Source of the DNA: Rhynchonema sp. JSB1_4
Taxonomy: Eukaryota; Nematoda; Chromadorea; Monhysterida; Xyalidae
Direction: 5' to 3'
Length of the DNA stretch: 64,000 bases
Assembly: GCA_030248065.1 (NCBI GenBank)
Contig: JASAMV010001249.1
Coordinates: 1 to 64,000, forward strand
In this document: positions 1 to 12,900 of the stretch, in pieces
How the letters are laid out: the number at the start of each line of letters is the position of its first letter
Numbering within the stretch: position 1 is the stretch's first letter
Notes under the pieces: model-generated
Databases searched by the model: none
Told to the model about the DNA's origin: nothing
The model's input: the letters and a program-made list of their open reading frames with translations, nothing else
Made by a program: the position numbers and the translations under genes

Positions 1-3000
1 TGACGGCCTAGGCATCAGTGCCAACTGGTGACCGTGGTAGTGCCACGATGATGAGGCTTAGGTTAGTCCTACGCGCTATAGGCCCTGGGTGGGAGGGTTA
101 CCCTTGTAATTCTATCATCATTTCTCACAGTATGCTTTTAGCATCTTGCTCTTTCTGTTTTTCATTTCATTTCCCAAAAATTTCTTGTGATTTTTCTGCC
201 AGTCTAGCAGCGTAGAGGGGTGTCCTGTGGTGACGGCCTAGGCATCAGTGCCAACTGGTGACCGTGGTAGTGCCACGATGATGAGGCTTAGGTTAGTCCT
301 ACGCGCTATAGGCCCTGGGTGGGAGGGTTACCCTTGTAATTCTATCATCATTTCTCACAGTATGCTTTTAGCATCTTGCTCTTTCTGTTTTTCATTTCAT
401 TTCCCAAAAATTTCTTGTGATTTTTCTGCCAGTCTAGCAGCGTAGAGGGGTGTCCTGTGGTGACGGCCTAGGCATCAGTGCCAACTGGTGACCGTGGTAG
501 TGCCACGATGATGAGGCTTAGGTTAGTCCTACGCGCTATAGGCCCTGGGTGGGAGGGTTACCCTTGTAATTCTATCATCATTTCTCACAGTATGCTTTTA
601 GCATCTTGCTCTTTCTGTTTTTCATTTCATTTCCCAAAAATTTCTTGTGATTTTTCTGCCAGTCTAGCAGCGTAGAGGGGTGTCCTGTGGTGACGGCCTA
701 GGCATCAGTGCCAACTGGTGACCGTGGTAGTGCCACGATGATGAGGCTTAGGTTAGTCCTACGCGCTATAGGCCCTGGGTGGGAGGGTTACCCTTTTAAT
801 TCTGTCATCATTTCTCACAGTATGCTTTTAGCATCTTGCTCTTTCTGTTTTTCATTTCATTTCCCAAAAATTTCTTGTGATTTTTCTGCCAGTCTAGCAG
901 CGTAGAGGGGTGTCCTGTGGTGACGGCCTAGGCATCAGTGCCAACTGGTGACCGTGGTAGTGCCACGATGATGAGGCTTAGGTTAGTCCCCCCACCCTTA
1001 ATTCTATCATCATTTCTCACAGTATGCTTTTAGCATCTTGCTCTTTCTGTTTTTCATTTCATTTCCCAAAAATTTCTTGTGATTTTTCTGCCAGTCTAGC
1101 AGCGTAGAGGGGTGTCCTGTGGTGACGGCCTAGGCATCAGTGCCAACTGGTGACCGTGGTAGTGCCACGATGATGAGGCTTAGGTTAGTCCTACGCGCTA
1201 TAGGCCCTGGGTGGGAGGGTTACCCTTGTAATTCTATCATCATTTCTCACAGTATGCTTTTAGCATCTTGCTCTTTCTGTTTTTCATTTCATTTCCCAAA
1301 AATTTCTTGTGATTTTTCTGCCAGTCTAGCAGCGTAGAGGGGTGTCCTGTGGTGACGGCCTAGGCATCAGTGCCAACTGGTGACCGTGGTAGTGCCACGA
1401 TGATGAGGCTTAGGTTAGTCCTACGCGCTATAGGCCCTGGGTGGGAGGGTTACCCTTGTAATTCTATCATCATTTCTCACAGTATGCTTTTAGCATCTTG
1501 CTCTTTCTGTTTTTCATTTCATTTCCCAAAAATTTCTTGTGATTTTTCTGCCAGTCTAGCAGCGTAGAGGGGTGTCCTGTGGTGACGGCCTAGGCATCAG
1601 TGCCAACTGGTGACCGTGGTAGTGCCACGATGATGAGGCTTAGGTTAGTCCTACGCGCTATAGGCCCTGGGTGGGAGGGTTACCCTTGTAATTCTATCAT
1701 CATTTCTCACAGTATGCTTTTAGCATCTTGCTCTTTCTGTTTTTCATTTCATTTCCCAAAAATTTCTTGTGATTTTTCTGCCAGTCTAGCAGCGTAGAGG
1801 GGTGTCCTGTGGTGACGGCCTAGGCATCAGTGCCAACTGGTGACCGTGGTAGTGCCACGATGATGAGGCTTAGGTTAGTCCTACGCGCTATAGGCCCTGG
1901 GTGGGAGGGTTACCCTTGTAATTCTATCATCATTTCTCACAGTATGCTTTTAGCATCTTGCTCTTTCTGTTTTTCATTTCATTTCCCAAAAATTTCTTGT
2001 GATTTTTCTGCCAGTCTAGCAGCGTAGAGGGGTGTCCTGTGGTGACGGCCTAGGCATCAGTGCCAACTGGTGACCGTGGTAGTGCCACGATGATGAGGCT
2101 TAGGTTAGTCCTACGCGCTATAGGCCCTGGGTGGGAGGGTTACCCTTTTAATTCTGTCATCATTTCTCACAGTATGCTTTTAGCATCTTGCTCTTTCTGT
2201 TTTTCATTTCATTTCCCAAAAATTTCTTGTGATTTTTCTGCCAGACTAGCAGCGTAGAGGGGTGTCCTGTGGTGACGGCCTAGGCATCAGTGCCAACTGG
2301 TGACCGTGGTAGTGCCACGATGATGAGGCTTAGGTTAGTCCTACGCGCTATAGGCCCTGGGTGGGAGGGTTACCCTTGTAATTCTATCATCATTTCTCAC
2401 AGTATGCTTTTAGCATCTTGCTCTTTCTGTTTTTCATTTCATTTCCCAAAAATTTCTTGTGATTTTTCTGCCAGTCTAGCAGCGTAGAGGGGTGTCCTGT
2501 GGTGACGGCCTAGGCATCAGTGCCAACTGGTGACCGTGGTAGTGCCACGATGATGAGGCTTAGGTTAGTCCTACGCGCTATAGGCCCTGGGTGGGAGGGT
2601 TACCCTTGTAATTCTATCATCATTTCTCACAGTATGCTTTTAGCATCTTGCTCTTTCTGTTTTTCATTTCATTTCCCAAAAATTTCTTGTGATTTTTCTG
2701 CCAGTCTAGCAGCGTAGAGGGGTGTCCTGTGGTGACGGCCTAGGCATCAGTGCCAACTGGTGACCGTGGTAGTGCCACGATGATGAGGCTTAGGTTAGTC
2801 CTACGCGCTATAGGCCCTGGGTGGGAGGGTTACCCTTGTAATTCTATCATCATTTCTCACAGTATGCTTTTAGCATCTTGCTCTTTCTGTTTTTCATTTC
2901 ATTTCCCAAAAATTTCTTGTGATTTTTCTGCCAGTCTAGCAGCGTAGAGGGGTGTCCTGTGGTGACGGCCTAGGCATCAGTGCCAACTGGTGACCGTGGT

Positions 3001-6000
3001 AGTGCCACGATGATGAGGCTTAGGTTAGTCCTACGCGCTATAGGCCCTGGGTGGGAGGGTTACCCTTGTAATTCTATCATCATTTCTCACAGTATGCTTT
3101 TAGCATCTTGCTCTTTCTGTTTTTCATTTCATTTCCCAAAAATTTCTTGTGATTTTTCTGCCAGTCTAGCAGCGTAGAGGGGTGTCCTGTGGTGACGGCC
3201 TAGGCATCAGTGCCAACTGGTGACCGTGGTAGTGCCACGATGATGAGGCTTAGGTTAGTCCTACGCGCTATAGGCCCTGGGTGGGAGGGTTACCCTTGTA
3301 ATTCTATCATCATTTCTCACAGTATGCTTTTAGCATCTTGCTCTTTCTGTTTTTCATTTCATTTCCCAAAAATTTCTTGTGATTTTTCTGCCAGTCTAGC
3401 AGCGTAGAGGGGTGTCCTGTGGTGACGGCCTAGGCATCAGTGCCAACTGGTGACCGTGGTAGTGCCACGATGATGAGGCTTAGGTTAGTCCTACGCGCTA
3501 TAGGCCCTGGGTGGGAGGGTTACCCTTTTAATTCTATCATCATTTCTCACAGTATGCTTTTAGCATCTTGCTCTTTCTGTTTTTCATTTCATTTCCCAAA
3601 AATTTCTTGTGATTTTTCTGCCAGTCTAGCAGCGTAGAGGGGTGTCCTGTGGTGACGGCCTAGGCATCAGTGCCAACTGGTGACCGTGGTAGTGCCACGA
3701 TGATGAGGCTTAGGTTAGTCCTACGCGCTATAGGCCCTGGGTGGGAGGGTTACCCTTGTAATTCTATCATCATTTCTCACAGTATGCTTTTAGCATCTTG
3801 CTCTTTCTGTTTTTCATTTCATTTCCCAAAAATTTCTTGTGATTTTTCTGCCAGTCTAGCAGCGTAGAGGGGTGTCCTGTGGTGACGGCCTAGGCATCAG
3901 TGCCAACTGGTGACCGTGGTAGTGCCACGATGATGAGGCTTAGGTTAGTCCTACGCGCTATAGGCCCTGGGTGGGAGGGTTACCCTTGTAATTCTATCAT
4001 CATTTCTCACAGTATGCTTTTAGCATCTTGCTCTTTCTGTTTTTCATTTCATTTCCCAAAAATTTCTTGTGATTTTTCTGCCAGTCTAGCAGCGTAGAGG
4101 GGTGTCCTGTGGTGACGGCCTAGGCATCAGTGCCAACTGGTGACCGTGGTAGTGCCACGATGATGAGGCTTAGGTTAGTCCTACGCGCTATAGGCCCTGG
4201 GTGGGAGGGTTACCCTTGTAATTCTATCATCATTTCTCACAGTATGCTTTTAGCATCTTGCTCTTTCTGTTTTTCATTTCATTTCCCAAAAATTTCTTGT
4301 GATTTTTCTGCCAGTCTAGCAGCGTAGAGGGGTGTCCTGTGGTGACGGCCTAGGCATCAGTGCCAACTGGTGACCGTGGTAGTGCCACGATGATGAGGCT
4401 TAGGTTAGTCCTACGCGCTATAGGCCCTGGGTGGGAGGGTTACCCTTGTAATTCTATCATCATTTCTCACAGTATGCTTTTAGCATCTTGCTCTTTCTGT
4501 TTTTCATTTCATTTCCCAAAAATTTCTTGTGATTTTTCTGCCAGTCTAGCAGCGTAGAGGGGTGTCCTGTGGTGACGGCCTAGGCATCAGTGCCAACTGG
4601 TGACCGTGGTAGTGCCACGATGATGAGGCTTAGGTTAGTCCTACGCGCTATAGGCCCTGGGTGGGAGGGTTACCCTTGTAATTCTATCATCATTTCTCAC
4701 AGTATGCTTTTAGCATCTTGCTCTTTCTGTTTTTCATTTCATTTCCCAAAAATTTCTTGTGATTTTTCTGCCAGTCTAGCAGCGTAGAGGGGTGTCCTGT
4801 GGTGACGGCCTAGGCATCAGTGCCAACTGGTGACCGTGGTAGTGCCACGATGATGAGGCTTAGGTTAGTCCTACGCGCTATAGTCCCGTGGGAGGGTTAC
4901 CCTTGTAATTCTATCATCATTTCTCACAGTATGCTTTTAGCATCTTGCTCTTTCTGTTTTTCATTTCATTTCCCAAAACTTTCTTGTGATTTTTCTGCCA
5001 GTCTAGCAGCGTAGAGGGCTGCCCTGTGGTGACGGCCTAGGCATCAGTGCCAACTGGTGACCGTGGTAGTGCCACGATGATGAGGCTTAGGTTAGTCCTA
5101 CGCGCTTTAGGCCCTGGGTGGGAGGGTTATACCCTTGTAATTCTATCATCATTTCTCACAGTATGCTTTTAGCATCTTGCTCTTTCTGTTTTTCATTTCA
5201 TTTCCCAAAAATTTCTTGTGATTTTTCTGCCAGTCTAGTAGCGTAGAGGGGTGTCCTGTGGTGACGGCCTAGGCATCAGTGCCAACTGGTGACCGTGGTA
5301 GTGCCACGATGATGAGCCTTAGGTTAGTCCTACGCGCTATAGGCCCTGGGTGGGAGGGTTACTCTAGCAGCGTAGAGGGGTGTCCTGTGGTGACGGCCTA
5401 GGCATCAGTGCCAACTGGTGACCGTGGTAGTGCCACGATGATGAGGCTTAGGTTAGTCCTACGCGCTATAGGCCCTGGGTGGGAGGGTTACCCTTGTAAT
5501 TCTATCATCATTTCTCACAGTATGCTTTTAGCATCTTGCTCTTTCTGTTTTTCATTTCAATTCCCAAAAATTGCTTGTGATTTTTCTGCCAGTCCAGCAG
5601 CGTAGAGGGGTGTCCTGTGGTGACGGCCTTGGCATCAGTGCCAACTGGTGACCGTGGTAGTGCCACGATGATGAGGCTTAGGTTAGTCCCACGCGCTATA
5701 GGCCCTGGGTGGGAGGGTTACTCTAGCAGCGTAGAGGGGTGTCCTGTGGTGACGGCCTAGGCATCAGTGCCAACTGGTGACCGTGGTAGTGCCACGATGA
5801 TGAGGCTTAGGTTAGTCCTACGCGCTATAGGCCCTGGGTGGGAGGGTTACTCTAGCAGCGTAGATGGGTATCCTGTGGTGACGGCCTAGGCATCGGTGCC
5901 AACTGGTGACCGTGGTAGTGCCACGATGATGAGGCTTAGGTTAGTCCCACGCGCTATAGGCCCTGGGTGGGAGGGTTACCCTTGTAATTCTATCATCATT

Positions 6001-6240
6001 TATACTTTTAGCGTCTTGCTCTTTCTGTTTTTCATTTTATTTCCCAAAAGTTTCTTGTGCTTTTTCTGCCAGTCTAGCAGCGTAGAGGGGTATCCTGTGT
6101 GACGGCCCAGGCATCGGTGCCAACTGGTGACCGCGGTAGTGCCACGATGATGAGGCTTAGGTAAGTCCTACGCGCTATAGGCCCTGGGTGGAAGGGCTAC
6201 CCTTGTAATTCTAGCACCATTTATCACTATGATGAGTCTT
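1..6240. repeat. 230-bp satellite tandem array, about 29 copies
   Basis: Head-to-tail copies of a 230-bp unit that begins TGACGGCCTAGGCATCAGTG. Copies starting at 1, 231, 461 and 691 are nearly identical, then comes one of 202 bp (921-1122), then uninterrupted 230-bp copies from 1123 to 4802, a 227-bp copy at 4803 and a 232-bp copy at 5030. To the right the array mixes 129-bp and 230-bp units and becomes more diverged (5262-6240), with recognisable traces to about 6420. The array already starts in register at base 1, so it very probably continues outside the window. Every copy contains the same 65-codon open frame; this is a by-product of repetition and I do not treat it as a gene. Confidence 0.98.
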
Positions 6241-6925
6241 TGGTTAGTCCCGCGCAATCACATTATGTAGGGCCCGGGAGGGAGGGAATCATTCTTGTGA
6301 TTCTGGCATCACTAGCGTGTACTTTTACCGCCTTATTTTTCATGTTCATCATTTCGTTTCACAGAAATTTTTTATGTCCTTTCTGTAAAACCTTACGGGG
6401 AGGTGGGCCCAAGTAAAAATGACGTAGTGCCCCCAACAGACGGGACAAGATGATACGATTCTAGGACCACGTCCGGCCTGTGCGTGCGGCACTGTGCGAT
6501 GCACTGAGATCGCCTGCCTGTTGAGGTGGGTGGTTCATGTTGCAATCAATGATCAATGATGATGTTGATGATTCACAATGACAATGAGTTGTTTGTTTTT
6601 TTCGGTATGAAACTTGGTGAACACTGTTCTGTTGTCACGTGCTTTTTGGAATTGGGAATGCTTCAAAGTTCGAACCCGGCCAACTTGAAAAAAGTTCCGT
6701 GACCAAAACACGTTGATCAGGTTGTGTCTACATTTTTCCTTCACCTTTTTATAACCTACGCCAATGGGCATGATAACAAATGAACTTGACTGCTCATGCG
6801 CTTCAAAACATCAGCCGAAAATGTAGTCTGGCCTATGTGGTAGATGTGCCTTTCAGTTATCTATATTTATTAAAAAATTATTAAAAGTTATTTTTTGAAA
6901 TCTGAATCCCGAAGTGCATCCCAAA

Positions 6926-7080
6926 CAGGGTTGGGCAAAAAAAACGACGGCGTTTTTCTTTAAAAAAAAACGTCTGGTTCGTCTTTCGTTTTTTTTAAAT
7001 CCTGAATTTCCTTGAGTTTCCCTGATTTTTCAGGGAAAGTACCGTGATTTTCAAGGAAAATCAATTTCTTGTCCCATTTT
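6926..7080 (+). mobile_element. Truncated hAT-like MITE end
   Basis: CAGGGTTGGGCAAAAAAAA at 6926 matches the left terminus of the element at 7641-8361, followed by the same kind of A/T runs. No matching right end with CCAACCCTG is visible nearby, so this looks like a 5' fragment. The right limit given is approximate. Confidence 0.45.
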
Positions 7081-7333
7081 TTCAAAAAATTTTCGACCAA
7101 TTTTTACTTTGTCGAGATACGTCGATATACGGAGTTTGACTTTCAATGATACTATGGCTTTATGGCTTTATTAAAAAAACTTTAGAATTAGCCCCCAGTT
7201 GGGGCTTATACGGGGTGCGGGGGGACGGTGACTATGGTATTCTCCGGTTAAAACAAAGTGTGGGTGAGCATCAAATGTGACCTCATGATCTCGGTGTTGC
7301 AAGATCTAAAGATGGAAAATAAAAATTTCGCTG

Positions 7334-7612
7334 GTATTGGTCGCACAATGACTTTATAAGAATTTGTCAAATTGTTTTCCTGAATCGCAAAGAGGGAAAG
7401 TGTGTGAAACGGTGACGTTGCGTTGCGCGATCACACACAAAACATGCAGTCACTAAAATGTTTCAGATCCGCAGCAACGTGGGTGCTCTGCTGGATTATT
7501 TTCAGGTGAAAATGTTTTGTGAGAATCACAGCCCTGTGGTTAAGAATGACTGAACGTGAAAATCAGGATTCATTTGATGAATTCTTATATGGTCATTGTG
7601 CGAGCAATATTT
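7334..7612. repeat. Short inverted repeat, possible MITE remnant
   Basis: About 45 bp at 7334-7377 (GGTCGCACAATGACTTTATA) reappears as its reverse complement at 7570-7610 (ATATGGTCATTGTGCGAGCA) with several mismatches. The arms enclose about 190 bp. This could be an old foldback element; the hAT MITE at 7641 begins just to its right. Confidence 0.45.
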
Positions 7613-7640
7613 GATTGAACTAAATAAAGAAGATTTGAAG

Positions 7641-8361
7641 CAGGGTTGGGCAAAAAAAAAATTTTTTTTTTTTAAAAAAATTTTTTTTTTTAAAAAAAAA
7701 GGTTTCTGAAAAAAATTTTTTTTTCAAAAAAAAATTTTTTTTTTTAAAAATTTTCGGGGGAACAAAATGTTCTAAAACGTCCAAAAATGGCCTTTTTGGG
7801 GGTTATTTTTTGTCATTTTTTCTCAAGGGTCGAAAAATTTTCTTCACAAAATCACCTTTGGGGCATGTATTTGGTACCTAAGATACCCCAAATGATGTTA
7901 TTATACCTTCCCTTGGTACATGGGACACAGTATGCATGTGCCTACATGGTACTTCGATGTCATACCCCATCAGGTCGGTCATACACGACTGATTCAGCTG
8001 CCCGACAAGTATTTCTGCAGCTTATATTCTCAATTCTGTGTGGTTTATGAGTGAATCTTGCTTATTCGGCCACAAACTGTTGTGTCCGATACCACAGAGC
8101 AGCAATCATCGGTCCATATCAAGCACAGACTGTTGGATCGTACCGAAATGACGTAAACACCCTTGATAAGTGATGCAAACCAAGTCACAAAAGTGACTTG
8201 TCAATTAAAGTTGGAATTTTTCGCGATTTTGCGCGTTTTTTAGGCAAATTTGGTAAAATTTCCCCGAATCTCAGACTTTTTAAAAAAAATTTTTTTTAAA
8301 AAAAAAAATTTTTTTTTAAAAAAAAAACTTGTTTAAAAAAAATTTTTTTTTTCCAACCCTG
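7641..8361. mobile_element. Non-autonomous hAT-type MITE, 721 bp
   Basis: The element begins CAGGGTTGGGC at 7641 and ends CCAACCCTG at 8361, so its termini are inverted repeats. It is flanked by a perfect 8-bp direct duplication ATTTGAAG (7633-7640 and 8362-8369). An 8-bp duplication with CAG...CTG termini is the signature of the hAT superfamily. Next to both termini are long A/T runs (alternating poly-A and poly-T blocks) that would pair into a hairpin. There is no transposase; the short open frame at 7787-8050 has no hAT features. It must have been moved by a transposase encoded elsewhere. Confidence 0.85.
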
Positions 8362-8943
8362 ATTTGAAGTACCCAGTGTATGTGCTCTTCATTGTTTAAT
8401 CGCGGTGTACGTGACCACAATTGAGCTCACGTCAAGTGCCAATCCGGAGGCTGCGTCCGATGGTTGATAAAAAAGCACCGATCGGTTTGGCTCAGACCTG
8501 AATTGCGGCTGGACATGGGAGCCCATACCCCTGTGTTTCCTGCAGCAAAAATTTAGGTATCGATATTATCGCAACTGTTGATTTTCAAAATTCCCGCAAA
8601 TTGTACAAAATTTGCCTTTGCAAATTTGAAAGAAAGAAAATATTGGAATTTTTTAACATGATATGGGGCTGACTCTTGACAGTTTTTGTTAGTCGACTAC
8701 TCAGCTTATGAGTCTTGGCATTATTCTTTTCATTTTCCTGTCCTACCAATCACCGATTGAAAAGGCCCAAAATGCGATGCGCATTACAATCGCGTCAGTG
8801 CCCGTGCTGCCATCAGTTTACAATAAAACAGAATTTTATTGAGGAACTAACTACCGTAATTGTTGCAGTGCTCTGAACCGGTTTTTTAACCATTCAACCA
8901 GTTTTTTAGTCTTCCTCAGTCAAGCACCGGTCAGAAATGCAGC

Positions 8944-9001
8944 TCAGCTTTTAGAGCAATGCCCCGGTTAGGCGAAGGTCCTGGGTTCGAACCCCAGTCG
9001 A
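8944..9001 (+). pseudogene. tRNA-like relic (threonine-like anticodon) or SINE head
   Basis: The stretch carries a D-arm-like GCTC...GAGC helix, an anticodon arm with loop CCGGTTA (GGT in the anticodon position but C instead of the invariant U33), and a perfect T-arm CTGGG-TTCGAAC-CCCAG. The flanking sequences cannot form an acceptor stem. It is therefore a tRNA pseudogene or the head of a tRNA-derived SINE, not a functional tRNA gene. Confidence 0.5.
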
Positions 9002-9920
9002 AAAAAGCAACTTTTTATTCGGAAAGGATTTCGGAATGTGATACGCTCCCCTTTTTTTACAGAAGCGCAAAGCTCTACAGGTATTGTTAGGCGTTGTTTG
9101 GTAACTTCGATCTACGATGACAAACAGAGGAACTAATGAAAGTGCATTTTTGTTGGCGTTTCACGACTCCTTAAAAATCTGTTTCTCGCAAAATATCGAG
9201 CTATTTCCAGACACCAGCGCAGGCCGCCTCAGGGAGTGGGGTTGCACCACCGCGTTTCGATCAATGCAAAGCATTGACGATTTCAGAATGGTATTCAATG
9301 CAGTATAGTTGAGACAAAAATTCTGATGAAGAGGTTATGTATGTATAGTTATGGATTATAAGAGGTTATGGAGACCACATAGCTGTCAAATGTACAACAC
9401 CGATGATGACTTACCGCCACCGTCCGTGTGCAAATACTACATGGACCGAAAAGAGACCATGACCGATTAGTGAGCTTGGCGTTTCGTTCTCTATCCTTAA
9501 TCCGGATTCCGGATCAGTAGCGTTTGGCACAACTAGCAGCCATGTCTTTGAGACTGGTGACAATAATCTCATCCGGGTTATATGATAAGTTTTTAAGCTA
9601 TTTGCTGGACTCCGAGCGTCAGGAAATTTCTTTGCCAATGAAACGTACAATCGTCTGCTTTTTTCTGATGGACCGTCATTTGTATATAGACTTCGGATCA
9701 TTGACCATCCAATCATTGGATCGATATATAACAAAGAAGCTCACTCAAAGCTCGGCGAAAGTGAAGAGAAATATCTAAAAAATGGCAAAACTCATCAACT
9801 TTATTGAAGCGTGTAAATGCCAGCAAAAACCTACGCATAGATCTTACTATATAACGGCGAAATCTAATACTTTCATACTATTCGTAAGAATAATCCTTTC
9901 AATTTTGACGAACATTCAAA

Positions 9921-12900
9921 ATGGCGGGCTCAATCATCAGTTTGGCTCTGGTTGTGGCCACCACCACCGCAACAATCACACATGGTATACATGCGTCTCG
10001 CTCTATGAATTCTTTTCTAAAATACGTCTTCTTTGATAAAATATCGGTTTTTTAAGATTTAATAACATATCGTTTTTTAATCTTTCTCTTCAAGGCTATC
10101 TTGAATGACAAATTATCATCGTGGACAACCCAATGGCACTAATTTCCAGCCAGTCCGTGCTTTGAGCCGAAGGATGTCGGTGCATACTGTACATTTACAC
10201 TGGAGTTACCAAAGAGTCGTTTCTACTACGACGTTCGACGCGGTCGATGTTCCCGATTTCGGTACAACGGTTGTGCTGGAAACCAAAACAACTTTCCGAC
10301 ACGTCAAAATTGTGAACTCGAGTGCAACAGCACGCCAAACTCAGTGGGTAAGATAGGTAAGATACGGCCTGACCGTCTCCCTGTACAGTACTGATTGCAA
10401 TGGATGTATGGTCCAGCTCATGAGACACCTGTTACGATTCTCCGTGTGTTTCGAAACATTTCGAAAGCAAAAGTGAAATTAGATATGTTTATGCGTTGTC
10501 TATTTCTCTTTCTTTTGTTTTCGAAACGTTTCGAAACACGCGGAACCGTACCGAACCGTCTCATGAGCTGGTCCTTGGACTATGCATCCATATGGATGCG
10601 CACTCAGTTGCAATCAGTACTGTAGTATAGTGACACTGGTGGTGTTCCTCACAACCATCCTCTTCAGTTCAAGGACACCAAGGCGCATGTCCGAAGAACG
10701 AGCATCCAGTGAACGTGTGCCCAACGAAAAAAGGCGAGAGCAAGGAAGCTCACCCATACTGCATGCAACCAACATGTCAATTCCTCAGCCCATACTGTCC
10801 AACAGAAAAGTGTCTCAAAAAGGTGACTCTGTGCGTGTGCAAACCGGGATACGTTCGTAAAGGCTACGATGAAAAATGCATAGCTGTCGGCGACTGTCCG
10901 AAAACAAAGGGTTTGTCACCACACATGATTTTGCATTCTGGTGGACAGCACAGTTGTTTTATTTTTGTGTTAACCAAGAGCGTTTCGCAACGGATCCGAT
11001 TTGACAAGACTCTAAAAGTTTTCCATCGATACTTCTAACCTATGGGTTGGCTCACTCACCAAGAGATACCGCATCTACCAGATTATCAATCGGAATTTCC
11101 ACCTCGATTTGTGCAACAACTCAGTTCGTAAACTCAAAAGCCAATGAAAAAAAACACAATTTTAGTGGACCGTTACGGAGAACCGGAGAAATGCAGACTG
11201 CCCAAAGCTGTCGGCACGTGTGATGGCGGCAACCGGCGTTGGTGAGTGATCTATTGGTATTGTTATGGTTGACGCACAGCACTGACATCGCTGTCACTCG
11301 TTAGGGTTCAACAAAAGTCAGGACCTGCGTCTTCAGTCCTGGGAATCCCGCTCGGGTATACTGTACATACCGTATCGGGGCATGCGCGGTAGCGCATGTC
11401 CCATATGGTTGTCCGGAGTTAGTGCCGGCAGAAAAAAATTTCACTGGCCAGTAATTCCACAACAAAGCACCGATGGTTTCAATATTTAAGCACAAGGTGA
11501 CTTGGGCCACCCTACATCTGCATTCAAAATTTGACGTTGATCGGTACCGGCGTCGTGGAGTTACGGTACCCAACGCCTCTCAAAAAGTGCAAAAACGTTC
11601 TTCTTCTTCTTTCTTTCTTTCTTTCTTTTTTTTCCGGCAAAATGTTCGTTCAAAACTCAGGGATACATCGGACGAGAAATCTGCCGCGGCACCGGGGGTT
11701 TTGAAGGTCGAGAAACTCGGTGGTGACATTGGTTTTTGGATCCAGTACTTTTCGGAGCTAGAACCGGAACTGGAACCGGAACTCAGTACTTATCCATGCA
11801 AATAAGTCACACAATAATGGTCTGATCGTAAAGGCAGTGGGTGCGGAACATAGGTTTTCGGGGACGAGAAATCTGATGGTGGCATTGGTTTTTGAATCCG
11901 GAGCTCTCCGGAGCCAGAACCTGAACTGGAACCGGAACTCAGTACTTATCCATGCAAATAAGTCACACAATAATGGTCTGATCGTAAAGACAGTGGGTGC
12001 GGAACATAGGTTTTCGGGGACGAGAAAACTAATGGTGACATTGGTTTTTGAATCCGGAGCTCTTCGGAGCCAGAACCGGAACTGGAACCGGAACTCAGTT
12101 TTTATCAAGCAAATAAGTCGCACAATACTGGTTTGATCATAAAGACAGTGCGTGCGGTGTATAGGTTTTCGGGGTCGAAAAATCTAATGGTGACATTGGC
12201 TTTTCAATCCGAAGCTCTTCGGAGCCAGAACTGGAACTGAAACCGGAACTCAATATTTAGCCATGCAATAAGTCGCACAATACTGGTCTGATCATAAAGA
12301 CAGTGCGTGCGGTATATAGGTTTTCGGGGTCGAGAAATCTAATGGTGACATTGGCTTTTCAATCCGAAGCTCTTCGGAGCCAGAACCGGAACTGGAACCG
12401 GAACTCAATATTTAGCCATGCAAATAAGTCGCACAATACTGGTCTGATCATAAAGACAGTGCGTGCGGTATATAGGTTTTCGGGGTCGAGAAATCTAATG
12501 GTGACATCGGCTTTTGAATCCGGAGCTCTTCGGAGCCAGAACCGGAACTGGAACCGGAACTCAGTATTTATCCATGCAAATAAGTCGCACAATACTGGCC
12601 TGATCATAACGACAGTGCGTGCGGTATATAGGTTTTCGGGGTCGAGAAACCCAACGGTGGCATTGGTTTTTAAATCTGGAACTTTTCGGAGCCAGAACCG
12701 GAACTAGAACCGGAACTCAGTATTGATCAATGCGAATAAATAGTGTAATAGTGATCTGATCTCCAGTAATGTGTCAGCTGTTTATGTTTCTGGGGTCGGG
12801 GAACCGATGGTGACATCGCTTTTTTAGCTCTGACTTGATTGAGGTGTGAAACAGTAACATGAATACAGTAAAACCACCACAAGGTGAACCTCTACATAGT

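Noticed and set aside
18..5605. More than twenty 65-codon open frames in tandem
   Set aside because: They are the same frame in every copy of a 230-bp satellite, with no codon-level conservation distinct from the DNA and no start context; repetition explains them.
1..6240. CRISPR-like or bacterial repeat array
   Set aside because: The repeats are contiguous 230-bp units without unique spacers, and the window is clearly eukaryotic with spliceosomal introns.
11758..12707. Open frames of 80-134 codons on both strands
   Set aside because: They read through a 155-bp minisatellite in an intron; internal protein repeats only mirror the DNA repeats.
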